In this document: piece after piece, positions 49,319-61,523 of the stretch
Layout of the letters: each line of letters starts with the position of its first letter
How positions within the stretch are numbered: the stretch's first letter is position 1
Source: Adineta steineri
Lineage: Eukaryota; Rotifera; Eurotatoria; Adinetida; Adinetidae
Direction of reading: 5' to 3'
NCBI GenBank assembly: GCA_905250115.1
Contig: CAJNOI010000128.1
Span: 210,064-274,063, forward strand
Length of the DNA: 64,000 bases
The notes under the pieces: model-generated
The model's input: only the letters and a program-made list of their open reading frames with translations
The model's database searches: none
Told to the model about the DNA's origin: nothing
Program-made: the position numbers and the translations under genes

Positions 49319-51495
49319 ATGGATGATATATCACTTTTTCCCATTTCAAATGGAAATTATTATTCCAATGATAATAATAGTGAAATATCTGATGAAGATG
49401 AAAATGAAATAGTTCAACAACAACAAATATCAATTCAAACTGAACGTGGCGGCCGTCGAAAAGGTGTTCCACGTCGTTTACAATTATCACCTGAAGTAAT
49501 TAAAACACCAACACAACGTCTTTTACCATTAGCATTATCAAAATCATCTTCAACAAGTGTTCATCATCATGAACAACCTATTCTAACATCAGATCAAGAA
49601 GATCAAAATGATATTGAAGATATTTATCAAGCAAATCCTAATGAACAAAATTATTTACAATTAGATTTTTTATCAAAACATTTAGTTGATAATAATAATA
49701 ATCATGAAGAGAATGAAGATATTTTGGAAATTGTTGATGATATTTTAGCTGATATTGTAACGATTATTGTTAAAGATATAAAAGAACAACGACATAAAAC
49801 AATTATTAAAACGAATGGACATTTTAATCATAAAAAATCAATAAATGAAAATCAAAAAATGACTAATGAAAAACATACTTCCAATGGTTTTAGGTAACTA
49901 AATCATTAAAATAGTAACCTTCTTCTTCTTTTTTTAAAACAAGAAACAATGTATTTTGTTTCAATTACTCAAGGATAGAATGTTTGAATCAACTGTTTTT
50001 GATAACTAAACATCAAGGTTAAATTCTTTTTTCATGTTGCTTACCAACGTATTTTATTAATGAAAAGAAATTCATATATATGACGACCTAGAAAAATAAA
50101 AAATTCTACTTTACTATTTTAGTACTAAATCTCAATCTCAACAATCAACATTATTTAATGATCTAACTAAAACGATGCAAATAAATTCTCAACAACAATT
50201 AGCTAAACATAAATTATCACCAACATCAACATTTTCATCTCCACCATCAGTTAAACGACAAAAAATATCTGAAACATCATCACAATCATCAATACCTTTA
50301 TCAATTCAACAACAACATCAACAACTTTTATGGGAAATGACACAACAATTAATGATGTCATCAACATCGAATGATGCTGATAGTCTTGCAGGAGTTAATT
50401 CATCTTTACTTAAACAACAATTACTTGGTTTAACACAACCTGATGCTATACCTAAACGAGCAAATCGTCCTTCGAAACCACAAACACATTCACCAGGAAT
50501 AAATTCAAATACAAATATGATTCCACCATCATCTCATACTTCAACAAGTCCATCACCATTTGATCGTGGTAATTTTGCTCCAAGACGACGTGGACGACCA
50601 CCTAAATATGTTACTGATCGAGGACTTGCTGGCCTTTCTGCACTTGATCTTGATCCATCAACATTAACATCATCTTATGATCAACTTTTTGCAGCTATTG
50701 AAAATGGTATTACTGCAAGTACGGATGGAGCATCAGCAGCAGCATTTCAAACAGCATTAGCATCTATGCTTGGACAACAAGCAGGTTTATCATTACCACC
50801 CCCTCCCATGCCAAGAAAGTACGTAAATATAAACGAAATAAAATATTTTACTTCTAAATACTATTATCATTCTATAAAACACGGAGACTGTTTACCAAGC
50901 GGGAAACCACGTACTGCCGTACTCCGAGTACTTGCGGAGTACATGAAGATGTGGGTGTGGGGAGTGGAGTGGGCAACGGAGAAACCACGTATTCCGGTAC
51001 TCCCATGATAGGAGTAGATGGGAGTACCAGAGTACGTGGTTTCTCCCCTGCTGTTTACTCTGAAGTAAATAAATCGTACTTAAGTAGAATAGGTTTCTTT
51101 TAATTCTATCAAATATCCGTTAATTACAAAACATATTTCGTGTTTTCATCTAATCAATTGAAATTTATTTTAGTGGTACTCCAGCATCAATGGTTAAAAA
51201 TTCTGCTGGTCAAACACGTCATAGTTTACCAGCATCATCAATGAGTAATGCATCGAAATTATCTCATGATATTGGAAGTAGCGGACTTGACATGCCATTA
51301 ATGGCAACGAAAAAACGTGGTCCTGGTCGACCACCTAAAAGTCAGATGTTATTTGATCCACATCAAATTTTACAAACAACACAACGATTAAATTCACCAA
51401 CAAATAATAATTTTCCTCCAACAATGGTATCATCAAATTCATTTAATTTAAATGCTGCTTTTGTTGAAATGTTACAACAACAACAACAACATTAA
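49319..51495 (+). CDS. AT-hook DNA-binding protein, unassigned family
   Basis: Three exons, 49319-49893, 50123-50818 and 51174-51495, in frame, giving 530 residues. The ATG at 49319 is used; the frame is open from a TTG 24 bases earlier. Two AT-hooks are visible: APRRRGRPPKYV near the middle of exon 2 and KKRGPGRPPKSQ in exon 3, the core GRP binding the minor groove of AT-rich DNA. A basic GGRRKGVPRRLQLSPEV segment near the N-terminus resembles a chromatin-protein linear motif. The rest is low-complexity Gln/Ser/Pro-rich, with an acidic DEDENEI stretch, and ends in a polyglutamine run plus His. It is probably a nuclear chromatin-associated protein. I could not assign it to a named family. Intron 2 carries a MITE. 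Confidence 0.7.
50896..51050. mobile_element. hAT-like MITE, 155 bp, in an intron of the AT-hook gene
   Basis: Ends CAAGCGGGAAACCACGTAC and, in complement, CAGGGGAGAAACCACGTAC; 15 of 19 terminal bases match. The exact 8-bp target duplication CTGTTTAC lies at 50888-50895 and 51051-51058. GC-rich against the AT-rich surroundings. Further internal inverted pieces (GTACTCC type) make it strongly foldback. Confidence 0.87.
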
Positions 51496-51879
51496 AAATG
51501 ACGTGTGCATTTCTATCAAATCTTCCGTCTTCAGATATGACTTTTTTGTCAAATCTTAATATGTAAAATAATCTCTTTTTTTTTCTTTGTTCTCTATGTG
51601 CTATTATTATTATTATCTGATCAAAACTAGTCTTGACTATGCATTATGTCTGATGTTTCTTTTTTTCTTCTTCTTCTTCGTTTCTTCTCGAATGGTCGCT
51701 AGTGTGAATGATTAACAAATTAGAAACAGCGTCGTCTTTACTATCTGTTTGATAGTACTAAGTACTTCCAATGTTTGTGTAAATAATAAAACAAACACAT
51801 TCTTTTTTTTTGTCTCTTCTACTTTAACAGAAAAAAAAATAGTTAATTATATATATATGTATAATATAATAATAGATTT

Positions 51880-53927
51880 ATGCAGTTTAATATATCAAAT
51901 ATAAATGTTGATAAAGAACATTTTTTATCAGCTATATCAATTTATATATATAAACCACATGTTGTTAATAAACGTGTAACAACTGTTCGTTTTGCTTTGG
52001 CATTAAATCGTAATGATCGAAAATATTCAACAGGACGAAATATAATTGATAAACGTACATTAATATCAAAAAAATCCAAGAATTTATCATGATCAAGAAG
52101 AATATATTCTCTCAGATGAAACATCTATTGAATTTCGACCAATAATTTCGAATTCAATTCATACAAAAACATGTAGTGTACAAATACCTATTTATCGTTT
52201 TGAATTATTAATAGATGAGAAAATTCTTCGATTAACTGTATATGATGCTAAAATAGAAAAAGAAATTTTCTGGTTAAAAGATATTGTCCTATCAAAAATT
52301 ATAAAATGGTGTCAAAGTACTATTGATAATAGTATGGAAAATACAACATTAAAATTAATATCTATTGAAGATTATCAACAGGAATATGAACGATTAAAAG
52401 TAAAATATGGAAAATATTTAACTGAAAATTGGTGTGAAAATACTGACCCTCAAAAACATGTTTTTGAAGATTTAGGTATGATCAATAATTTCTTTAGGAG
52501 AAAAAAGTTTTATCTAGTGGGTGGGCGGCGCCCGGTGATCGGACAAAACGTCGCAGGCGTATGGCTCGGTGAGGGTGAGGATACATCGAATATTCGCATC
52601 CCACATATATATACTGTCCAACATCAAAAATTTTCTAGCAATTCGTTTCGAACTCTAAAATGAGCTGCGACGTTTTGTCTTAGCACCCGTCTATAATTTC
52701 TGTTCGCCCATTCGAAACGTAGATAAAACACTGTTTTTTACTTTTTCATTTATTATTGAAAGTGCATGTCATACTTTATCCAATTTGAATGAATATATAC
52801 TTAATGCAATTTCAAAATAGAGAAAAAAATGTAATTGTAAGATTAAAATTCTATTTTTGTTAGGTATTGCAAGTTATTTATTAACATATTGGCGTCAATA
52901 TTCTTCTTCATTTGATAAACCCATTAAATTTGTGGATTTGGGATGTGGCAATGGCCTTCTAACTTTTCTACTTTCATCTGAAGGTTATACAGGACTTGGT
53001 ATTGATATGCGTCGTCGTCGTTCATGGTCATTATTTGGTTCATCATTATATCTTGAATCATTAATTGATCCTCATTCATTAATTTTACATGATTTAATTA
53101 TATCCGGTCAATATACATTTCTTATTGGTAATCATTCCGATGAATTAACACCATGGTTACCAGTTTTAGCTCGTCAATGTTTTTGTAATGTTTTTCTATT
53201 ACCTTGTTGTTTCTTTGATTTTAGTGGAAAAAAATTTATTACAAATAATCATGATAATAATACTACACAATATGAACAGTATTTATCGTATATAGAAAAA
53301 ATTGCGGAAATTCTTGATTTTAATATAAAAAAAGATAAATTACGTATACCATCAACGAAAAATATTTGTTTTATGTTGCATCAAACGAATGAAAACAAGT
53401 TAATTTAGAAAATTAATTAATTATAATAAATTTTTTGCTTTTATTTTTGTAGTTCAATTGATTCTATTCGTACACATTTACTTGATCATTTTGGTATTGA
53501 TATTAAACTTGAACATGCTGATCCTCAAATTTCAAATCATCAATCATCATGTCCAAAATCTAAACCAGAATTTTATTCGACAAAATTTTCTATAATTAAA
53601 TTTCTTTTCGAGCATATTATTACTCATAATCAATCATTAACTATATCTGAAGCATATAATATATTACCAAATGAACTTTGTGAACAATTAAAATGTGAAA
53701 ATGGTGGTTTAAAATCAATTATTCTCTCATATCGTCATGCACTTTATTTTGATCCCCAAACGAAATTAATAACATTAGCTAATCCACAACTAAATTCAAT
53801 AACATTAAAACAAAAAAATTCATCGAAAGCAATATTTAAAACAAAACCTTGTTTTTTTTTTACATTCCATCCTAATGGTTGTCCATTAATAGATGAACAA
53901 TGCGCTTTTTCTCATTGTAAAATATAA
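51880..53927 (+). CDS. TRMT44: tRNA (uracil-O(2)-)-methyltransferase TRMT44, with a frameshift
   Basis: Exons 51880-52475, 52864-53398 and 53453-53927. The product 2'-O-methylates U44 of tRNA-Ser using S-adenosylmethionine. The SAM motif reads FVDLGCGNGLLTFLLSSEGY then GLGIDMRRRRSW, and HDLIISGQYTFLIGNHSDEL and NVFLLPCCFFDFSGKKF follow. The C-terminus has Cys and His spaced like a CCCH zinc finger in PCFFFTFHPNGCPLIDEQCA and FSHCKI. Exon 1 is broken: the frame from ATG at 51880 reaches a stop at 52090, but the next frame is coding from about 52075 on. Total exon length is one base over a multiple of three, consistent with one surplus A in the A7 run at 52068-52074. This is either a sequencing error, a recent null allele or slippage at the run. 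Apart from this it would encode 534 residues. Intron 1 holds a TIR element. Confidence 0.87.
52507..52739. mobile_element. TIR element of unassigned superfamily in TRMT44 intron 1
   Basis: Inner inverted repeats GGACAAAACGTCGCAG (about 52541-52556) and CTGCGACGTTTTGTCT (52665-52680) are near-perfect, preceded by GGTG-type sequence. Outer short repeats GTTTTATCTA (52507-52516) and TAGATAAAAC (52730-52739) also pair. No clear target duplication was found, so the ends are approximate. It is GC-rich compared with the surrounding intron. Confidence 0.65.
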
Positions 53928-54042
53928 AAAAAGATCATAATAAGCCTTGAAAGAGTCATAAACTTCAGTATCGTGAGTAATCAATCAGAGCTTATGCAAT
54001 GCAATTCTTACTCATATATTTGCTTTCTTTTTGTGTCATGCA

Positions 54043-54052
54043 TATATAAATA
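54043..54052 (+). promoter_or_regulatory. TATA-like box upstream of rhotekin
   Basis: TATATAAATA, 68 bases before the rhotekin ATG and 116 bases after the TRMT44 stop. It could give rhotekin its own promoter in spite of the tight spacing. AT-rich background makes chance occurrence likely. Confidence 0.3.
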
Positions 54053-54119
54053 CATAGTGAAAGAGAATAAAATAAAACGACATTCAGATTTTTCTTACAT
54101 TATATTCAAAAGAAAAACG

Positions 54120-55941
54120 ATGAGTGAGAACAATAGTAACGGAGAGAAACGTGTAGTTTCATTCTTTATTTGGGTAAGTAGAATTGAACTATTTTCATAT
54201 ATATATATATATATATTTATTTTTCGATTTCAATTGAAATTAGGATCCTGAACTCGAACGTAAAATTGATTGTGAGGTTAAAATGATTGATGGTATCAGT
54301 AAATTACTTAATGTAGCTACAACAGTTGAACAAACAATTGAATGTAATAAAGCTCTTGTTCTATCACAACAAAGAATGTTAGCTTTCATGGCTGAAATAA
54401 AACGAAAACAACAGAATTTATTAAAACGTGATAATCTAAAGTATTAAAAATCTAGTCTGATTAAACTATACTTACTCTTATTGTTATTTTTTCTTCTTAA
54501 GTCTTGAACCAACAAAAGCAACTGTTATTCTATCGGATATTCGATTACCATTAACATGGACAAATATGAAAAAAGCTAAATCAGGTTTAGATTATTCTTT
54601 TTTTTATTTATATAATTGAACATTTATTCATATAGATCAAAAGAAATTTGCCGTTTTTTGTTTGGCACGCATTGGATGTGAGATTATTGATACACAAATG
54701 AAATTTATCGATAAACAATCAACGGATGTATTATTTACCGATAATTTAACATTGTAAATATCTATTTTGAATCATATAATAATTTCTATTTGAATTTTAT
54801 TTAGTGGAAATGTTCCACATGATTTTCAATTACATCTTGAAATTTATGCATTGAATAAAAGTCTTGCTGTATCAACAGCAGCCAAAGATTTTGCTGATCG
54901 ATATAGTTATTTTTCAACTCATGGTTCACCAAAAATAAGACGAAAAGTTCCAGAAAATGAAACTACAGATGTAAAAAAAATTATTTCATTATCTTTAATA
55001 ATTAAATCAAACTTATCTTTTTATTTTTTTTTTTGCAGAAAAAAACATCTACTCAACAACAATCAAAATTTGTTTTAATTGCTCGAGCAATTTATACTAA
55101 AGAATCTGTTCATAAAATAGCTAAAGTTCGTTCTTTAACAATGGAACGTTTACAAGAAAATCCATTAAATCAATTACCAATTGAACATTCTTTTATATCA
55201 CGTTTTGTAATTCAACCATTATGTTATACACGATCAGCAACATTTACTGGTATTGTAGAAAATAATAATATTTCATATTCATGTGCATTAACTGGAGGAT
55301 TTCTAAATGGTGAAGAAATAATGCGTAATAATTCTTCAGATCAACGTACTTTTTCTATACCAATTACACAAGTAAGTTTTAAAAAAGATTGTTGAATCTT
55401 TTTATTTGATTTATATGTAGGATACGATAATTTTATCACGAAATGATCATTTATCATTTTCAATTTATAATCGAGGTTTTGATCAAGAAGAATTTTTTGT
55501 TCAAGATTTATTTATATTAAATATATGGCTTCGAGCATTACAACAACATATCGTTGATATTCGTATGAATTATTTTTATTTTATTTCTATAAATATTCTT
55601 ATTGAAAATAGGTGCATGGGAACAAACTACCGAACATTTACCATCTATACGTCGATATTCCTATCAACCGATAATAACATCTAGTAGTTCAACAAATTTA
55701 ACAAAAAAATCAGCATTAAAAACAAAAGCTCGATCACTTGGTATGTATTATATGAAAGAAATTCAAAGAAATTTATTTTTCCTTTTCAGAAAATATTTAT
55801 CAAACAGGTGTAACATCTCAACTAATTACAACGAATGCATTGAATCCATCGAAAAATATCAGTTATACTAGTGATCATTATAGTACTGATGATGACGATA
55901 ACGATAATGATAATGTATCTGTATTTCATACACGATTATAA
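54120..55941 (+). CDS. RTKN: Rhotekin-like Rho effector
   Basis: Nine exons: 54120-54173, 54244-54440, 54502-54584, 54636-54753, 54805-54970, 55039-55371, 55421-55562, 55612-55740 and 55790-55941, giving 457 residues. Rhotekins bind GTP-Rho and septins. Order of parts: an N-terminal HR1-type helix pair (about 19-83, DPELERKIDCEVKMIDGISK then LSQQRMLAFMAEIKRKQQ), an anillin-homology part with ATVILSDIRLPLTW, FAVFCLARIGCEIIDTQM and DFQLHLEIYAL, then a PH domain ending in the signature LNIWLRALQQHIVDIRAWEQ. The tail is Ser/Thr-rich and ends with an acidic DDDDNDNDN run. It lies 192 bp after TRMT44 on the same strand; the two could be co-transcribed, though a TATA-like box lies between. All introns are 49-70 bp. 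Confidence 0.87.
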
Positions 55942-57066
55942 CTGTTATTCTGTGATATTTTGTTTTTTAGATATGTTGATCATAATTTCTTTTTTTTATA
56001 CTTGACAATTTAATAAATGATTTTTCTCGTAAAATAATGACAAATCGGATAGATATATAGTATTTATTAAACAACGCAATTTTGTTTTTGAAGAAATGAC
56101 ACATCAGAAATATTGTGCAATACATGAATCATACTACAGAATTTACATTTGAGATTAATTCAAGTATAGCAAATACCAATGAAATTTGTTTAGAAATATA
56201 TGAAATTTGCATTTAGAAAAAATAATCGATTACAAATCATCGCTAATGTTTAATGAAGAATGAATCATCTAAAAAAATTCAATCGGTAAGAACATCTAAA
56301 TACCAAAGCTTTAATTTTATATTTTTTTGTACCCATTTTCTCGTTAAATGCTTGTATGTGTGATTCACTGTCAGATATATAGAACGAACTCATCCGAGCA
56401 ACGGAAAAAAAATGACGATATATTATTTCAATGTTAAAAATATTTGTAAGAAAGAATTAATCTATTGAATAGTAATGCGATAATGAAACGTCATAAAAAT
56501 TATTTTAAGATACAGTTTTATAACGCTCCTATAAATCTCTTATCATCAAAAATTTATAAAAACGTATTTGAACAATACACAGACAGACAAAACACGGAGA
56601 AATACGCGTAGAAATTTTGAAATTTTAACGTAAATAAAATCCGAAAAAGCGCACATTTTTACGATTTTTATCTCCGTTAGTTTTGTCAACTGTGATTAAC
56701 GCGTTAAAACCACGTTGAGTTTCACGTTTCAACGAGTAACTACGGAGTAAATTTTAACACAGTAGAACGCGTTCTTTATACCAGTAAATTTCTCAAGCAA
56801 AAGAAGAGAACAACACGATTATTGTACCCTCTACAGTTGTCTTATAATTTCTATTCAATAGTGCATTGTATATTAAAATACATGAGTATTATTTCATTTA
56901 ACAAAATTTAAAATAATTCTAGAAAAAAGTCTTTTTTTTCACTATATATTCATATACAATTTGTTCATGAAAAGAAAAAAAAATACAGAAAAAAAATTTA
57001 TTTAGTTATATTTCATTTACTGAAAGACTAGTTAATTGAACTATGATGATAAAATATCGTAGAATA
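55942..57066. other. Intergenic stretch between convergent genes
   Basis: Holds the 3' UTRs of rhotekin and the cyclin gene. No gene, RNA or repeat was recognised. Confidence 0.45.
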
Positions 57067-59385
57067 TCATTCATTTTCATCTAATGCTGGTTGAATAAGA
57101 TCATTTAATGTTTGTTCATATTTAATTAATTGCATAGCTGGACCTTTAGCATATTTATGCATTAAATCTCGATGTATTAATTCTTGTTGTTCATATGATG
57201 ATAATGCACGTAAACATTGTGCAGCAACTTTTGTTACACCATATGCAATTTCAGCTGGATCATAACCAGTTGAACGAGCTAAACGACGAGGCCATGTACT
57301 AAAAATAAATGAATTAATAAGAAATTTAAAAACTAAAACAAATTTTACACTTCATATTGTTTTAAATGTCGTACAAGTGCATATGTACAAGCAGCTATAT
57401 ATGATGATTTATGTGCAATAAACGTATGAGGATCAATTAATAAAAGTTGTAAAATAAAAAATAAAAGACGAAGATCATCATTTGATTTATCCATTGGTGA
57501 AATTTCACAATAACGATATACAAAATCTAATACAGTTAAACCAATATCAAATGAAAGTGATTGAAGAACAATTATTTCAAGTGCTTTTATATCACGTGCT
57601 TCTAATGATTCACGATTTGCAATAAGTGAACTAATGCTTGGCCACTAGAAAGAAAAGAAAATTAATATTGATAGAGTCTTAAATTTTTGATAATCACAAC
57701 TTTGATCGAAAAGAAAAAATGTCGAAGTATAAAAAGATCGAAGGGTAAAAATTTCCAAATAAAATTAGACAAATGTCGATTGTCGAATTGAAAATAGTCG
57801 AAATTCAAAAATATCGAAGGGTAGAAGTGTGGGTGATGGTGTGGGTGTGGTTAAATATAGATGAATGTCTGTATTTACACCCACACTCACACCTACCCTC
57901 AAACGTCTTTCTTTATTTTTCTGATTAAGCTATTTCGAACACCCAAAGTCTTATCATTTTCATATTTCGACTTTTTATACTTCGATACTTTTACTTTCGA
58001 CCTTAGTTGGGCGAATCAAATTTTTCATTTACTTCGACTTCTTCAAATTTTCCAGCAATTAATAAACAGGTAAGTAATAAATGAAAATTTCCATCCGAAT
58101 AAGATTCTCTTGGTATTTGACCAGTTAAGATAGCACGATCAAATAAATTAACAGTAAGAAAAAGTGTATTAAGTACAAGTCTTGAACGAAGATGAAGACG
58201 AATAAGTTCAGATATTTGTTCACAACGTTGAGGACCATATAGATAATCAAGTAAGATTTGAAAACGACGTTGATAAATAACATTACCTTGTTTTATTGAT
58301 TCTAAAGATGAATAATTTTTAAAAAAAATATTTCATCATATGAAGTTTTACTTTTTTTTTGTTTAATAATAGGTAAGACAGGCATAAGACTTTGTTCAAG
58401 TTCAAGTAAATAAGGTATAAGTTCAGTTGGTCTTGTATTATTTCCATCATCAATACTTTCATCAGGTAATAATTGTCCTTGATGACATTGATCCATTGAT
58501 GCTGGTTTAATACGTGTTCGATTAACTAATTGTTCATAATCAATATCAGCTTCATCTGGACGTTCAGGTGTTGTATAATAAAAAAGACTTTCTTTTTTAA
58601 CCGAAGAAAAAGCTGCTGGTTGTGATGTATCATCATCATCAATAGGAGTTATTCGAATAAAAAACTGTGCACCATTTTGATCACTATTTAAACGTTTTGA
58701 ACGAAGACGTGTACGAGGTTGATTTTCACCATTTTCACTATAGAATTTAAACAAAAAAATATTATTTCAAAACTTTCTTTTCATTTATCTAACCTTAATG
58801 TATCTTCAGTATGATCAACAAATGGTTGAACTTTTACATTTTGTTTAATTTTTATTTGATGATTCATAATAATTGACATTTGACGTGTAACCATTCTTGT
58901 TTTTGTCTGTTTAATAATTGGTATTTCCTCTTCATCAGATTGACATTCATTAGTTTCTTCATCATCATCATCATCGTCGTCATCTGATTCTAAATTGAAA
59001 CAATCAATATTTGTCGAAATCGAAAGTTTTCTGTTCACTCAATAAAACATACCATTATCGCTACTTTCATTATTCTTTCTTCTAGCAGCTGCTATAGATC
59101 GTGTTTGAATACCACTACTACGATTACCATCTTCATCATCTGATTCTAAAATTAATTTATTACAGAATAATATTTAAAATTTAATTAGTAATTAATCATA
59201 CCATCAGAAGTTAAAATCGGTGAACGATTTTCTACTTCACTAATATTTTCTTCTTGATCTGATGATAATTGATTTGAAATTTTTCGTTGTCGTTTACGTA
59301 CTGGTTGACCTGATATCGAGTTTGGACTATTTGAATTCGAAGCTACATTACATACAGAAAGTGGTCGTCGTCGTAATTTCATCAT
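57067..59385 (-). CDS. Divergent mitotic-type (A/B-like) cyclin
   Basis: Seven minus-strand exons: 59202-59385, 59053-59145, 58794-58989, 58352-58737, 58033-58301, 57349-57644 and 57067-57298, giving 551 residues. Residues 1-250 are polar and acidic ([20 protein letters not shown]) with RRRPLSVCN near the start, which only loosely resembles a destruction box. A cyclin N-box follows: ELIPYLLELEQSLMPVLP, YQRRFQILLDYL, LVLNTLFLTVNLFDRAIL, LLLTCLLIAGKFEEVE. The second cyclin fold has LEIIVLQSLSFDIGLTVLDF and FIAHKSSYIAACTYALV. Cyclins activate CDKs in cell-cycle control. The KFEEVE and LQSLSFDI wording fits A/B cyclins, but the usual MRAILVDWL is weak (RRFQILLDYL). An apparent frameshift near 58310 is a 50-bp intron. 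The intron at 57645-58032 carries a foldback repeat. Confidence 0.82.
57690..58020. repeat. Foldback repeat in a cyclin intron
   Basis: The left arm contains GTCGAAGTATAAAAAGATCG (about 57720-57740) and the right arm its complement GACTTTTTATACTTCGATAC (about 57968-57988). The core at 57822-57901 is a palindrome of GTGTGGGTGTGG against CACCCACACTCACACC. It fills most of an otherwise unusually long intron. Confidence 0.65.
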
Positions 59386-60404
59386 TTTTATAATAACTAA
59401 TCGTTAACGACAAAGCAAAACGAATGTATTAATTTAAGTATAGATTGATTTGAAAGGAAAAGAAAGACTGATATAACGATTGGTTTAACAATTAAACAAA
59501 TATATTTCGTGTATGTCGCTAACTGTGTTATAGTTTCTATCGATGAAATTCGAAAGAACTCGACATTTTTTTCAATGATAATACAGTATATATCAGTAAC
59601 TTTTACATATAGTTGAACTTTATTTATATATAATAAGAGAAATACTATATAGTACTTCATTTAGAATCAATAATAGATTCAGTTGTCGGTTGCATCCGTT
59701 CTTTTTTCTTTCTCTTACTATCATATTGTACATGACACTCAAATCAGAATGTTATAGTAATGAAAACTTGATCAATTGACAAGATAATCTAATATGAATC
59801 ATTTCATATGATAAAATCAAATCAACAATATTCGAAGTGTTTTTTTTTTGTCATATATATATATTGTTGCTGATGTTACCAATGTTTGCTTTTTATGTTA
59901 ATCTTATTGAATATTCTATATACTCACTTATGAATGAATTGATTCATTCATTTGTTTTTTCGCATCATCAATTCATCTCCTGTCTATCGTTACATCCGTT
60001 GTATATCATGATTAGAGAAAATGAATTCATTCATTCCCCGCTTCAAACACGCTACTAGATATTTGGTATATATAAATTTCTTTTTTTGTTTTATGGAATA
60101 TGATAATCTGTTAATGACATTGTCGCGTGTATGTTTCCTATATGTAACGGATGTGCTTGAAGGCACATCAGATGTTGATTGGTTAAAAAATCTGATTGGT
60201 TATATGATGCAGGTGGTTGGCGGAAAGAGAAAATCAATTGATTGTCACAAACATTTTCTCTCTCTCTCTCTTGTCTTTTTTTTATCAGTATATATATATA
60301 TATTTAGAAAAAAATCTAGTAAAGAAAATATATATCCTTATCTCTAAAACAGATTTAATTAATTGAGTTAGAGAAGAGAACAGTATTATTAATTTAATTT
60401 AACG
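59386..60404. promoter_or_regulatory. Shared upstream region of the cyclin and orthopedia genes
   Basis: The two genes diverge, so this 1-kb interval holds both promoters. Repeated ATTCATTCATT motifs occur at 59925-60040. Open frames at 59837-60347 have no domain. No specific factor site is claimed. Confidence 0.4.
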
Positions 60405-61523
60405 ATGTTCAATATAAACAGTGATTGTATCAACGATCAGTCTGTTGAAAAACAAGAGCACCAAGGTAAGGAAATCAATTTTTTATTAATATGAAAAACA
60501 AGAAGAATTTTTATATATATGAGAATTACTTTTCTTCTTTTTATGAGTTCGTCTAACATGTCATTCATTGTCATCAATTGATGGGAATCATCATTTTTCT
60601 CCACCAACAACAACAAAATCTTCATCATCATCATCGTCGTCTCCTCATGATGATACTCATCGTTCATTATCATCTAATAAATTACTTATTTCTTCATCAT
60701 CACCATTAACAATAGTTAAACCGAAACGTCATAGAACTCGTTTTACACCAGCACAACTCAATGAACTCGAAAGATCATTTAGTAAAACACATTATCCAGA
60801 TATATTTATGCGAGAAGAATTAGCTGTACGAATTAGTTTAACAGAATCTCGTGTTCAGGTAGATTATCTTATGTTTTCTATGTAAAACAAATAATAATAT
60901 TTAATATATAGGTTTGGTTTCAAAATCGTCGTGCTAAATGGAAAAAACGTAAGAAAACAACAAATATTTTTCGCCAACATTATCATCCTCAACATTCTCA
61001 ATCATTAACTCCGTATGGATGTTTAATAAATACATCGATTGATGGACAAACTTCGCTCTCACAAACAGATCATCATCATCATCATCATGTCAAATGGCCT
61101 ACTACTACTACTGCTAATAATAATAATAATAATTGCAATCAATTCCCATTTTCAACAACAAATTTCTCTCAGGTAATAAAGAAAAAAGAAAAGAAAAAGA
61201 AATTATAATTGACATATTTTATATAGATAGATCAATCATTAGCTCCACACTTTTATTCATCAAGTGCCATGGTTGATTATGTTGGTTTACCTCCATCATC
61301 AGCATCAACAACTTCATTCTTTTCATCTACATTACCATCAATAATCAACATTGATCCATTGAATTCATGTTCATCAGGATCATCATATAATTTATCTTTT
61401 CCTTCATCAACTACTGATTTAATAACCAATGATAATGACGATATATGGCGTGGTTCAAGTATTGCTTCTTTACGACGTAAAGCTGTTGAATATCATGTAG
61501 GCAATAATAACAATCATAAATAG
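60405..61523 (+). CDS. OTP: Orthopedia homeobox transcription factor
   Basis: Four exons, 60405-60465, 60548-60858, 60912-61172 and 61227-61523, give 309 residues. The homeodomain (about residues 80-139) starts [19 protein letters not shown] and continues [20 protein letters not shown], then [20 protein letters not shown] and TTN, essentially the Orthopedia sequence. Orthopedia is a nuclear paired-class factor for neuroendocrine and neurosecretory cell fate. The intron between RVQ and VWF, within helix 3, is the position conserved in paired-class genes. The C-terminus keeps an OAR-like motif, [18 protein letters not shown], close to the Orthopedia form. Linkers are rich in Ser, His and Asn runs. 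Exon 1 is only 20 codons. Shorter than the usual OTP, but all diagnostic parts are present. Confidence 0.95.

Noticed and set aside
49221-49412. Hydrophobic open frame overlapping the AT-hook gene start
   Set aside because: Different frame from the supported three-exon gene and no domain.
58302-58351. Apparent frameshift in the cyclin gene
   Set aside because: A GT-AG intron of 50 bp in the right phase restores the frame.
2409-60300. TA, CT and poly-T microsatellites at many points (for example 2409, 18321, 35329, 42927, 44167, 54198, 60287)
   Set aside because: Common simple repeats in AT-rich DNA; no sign of function beyond length variation between duplicates.
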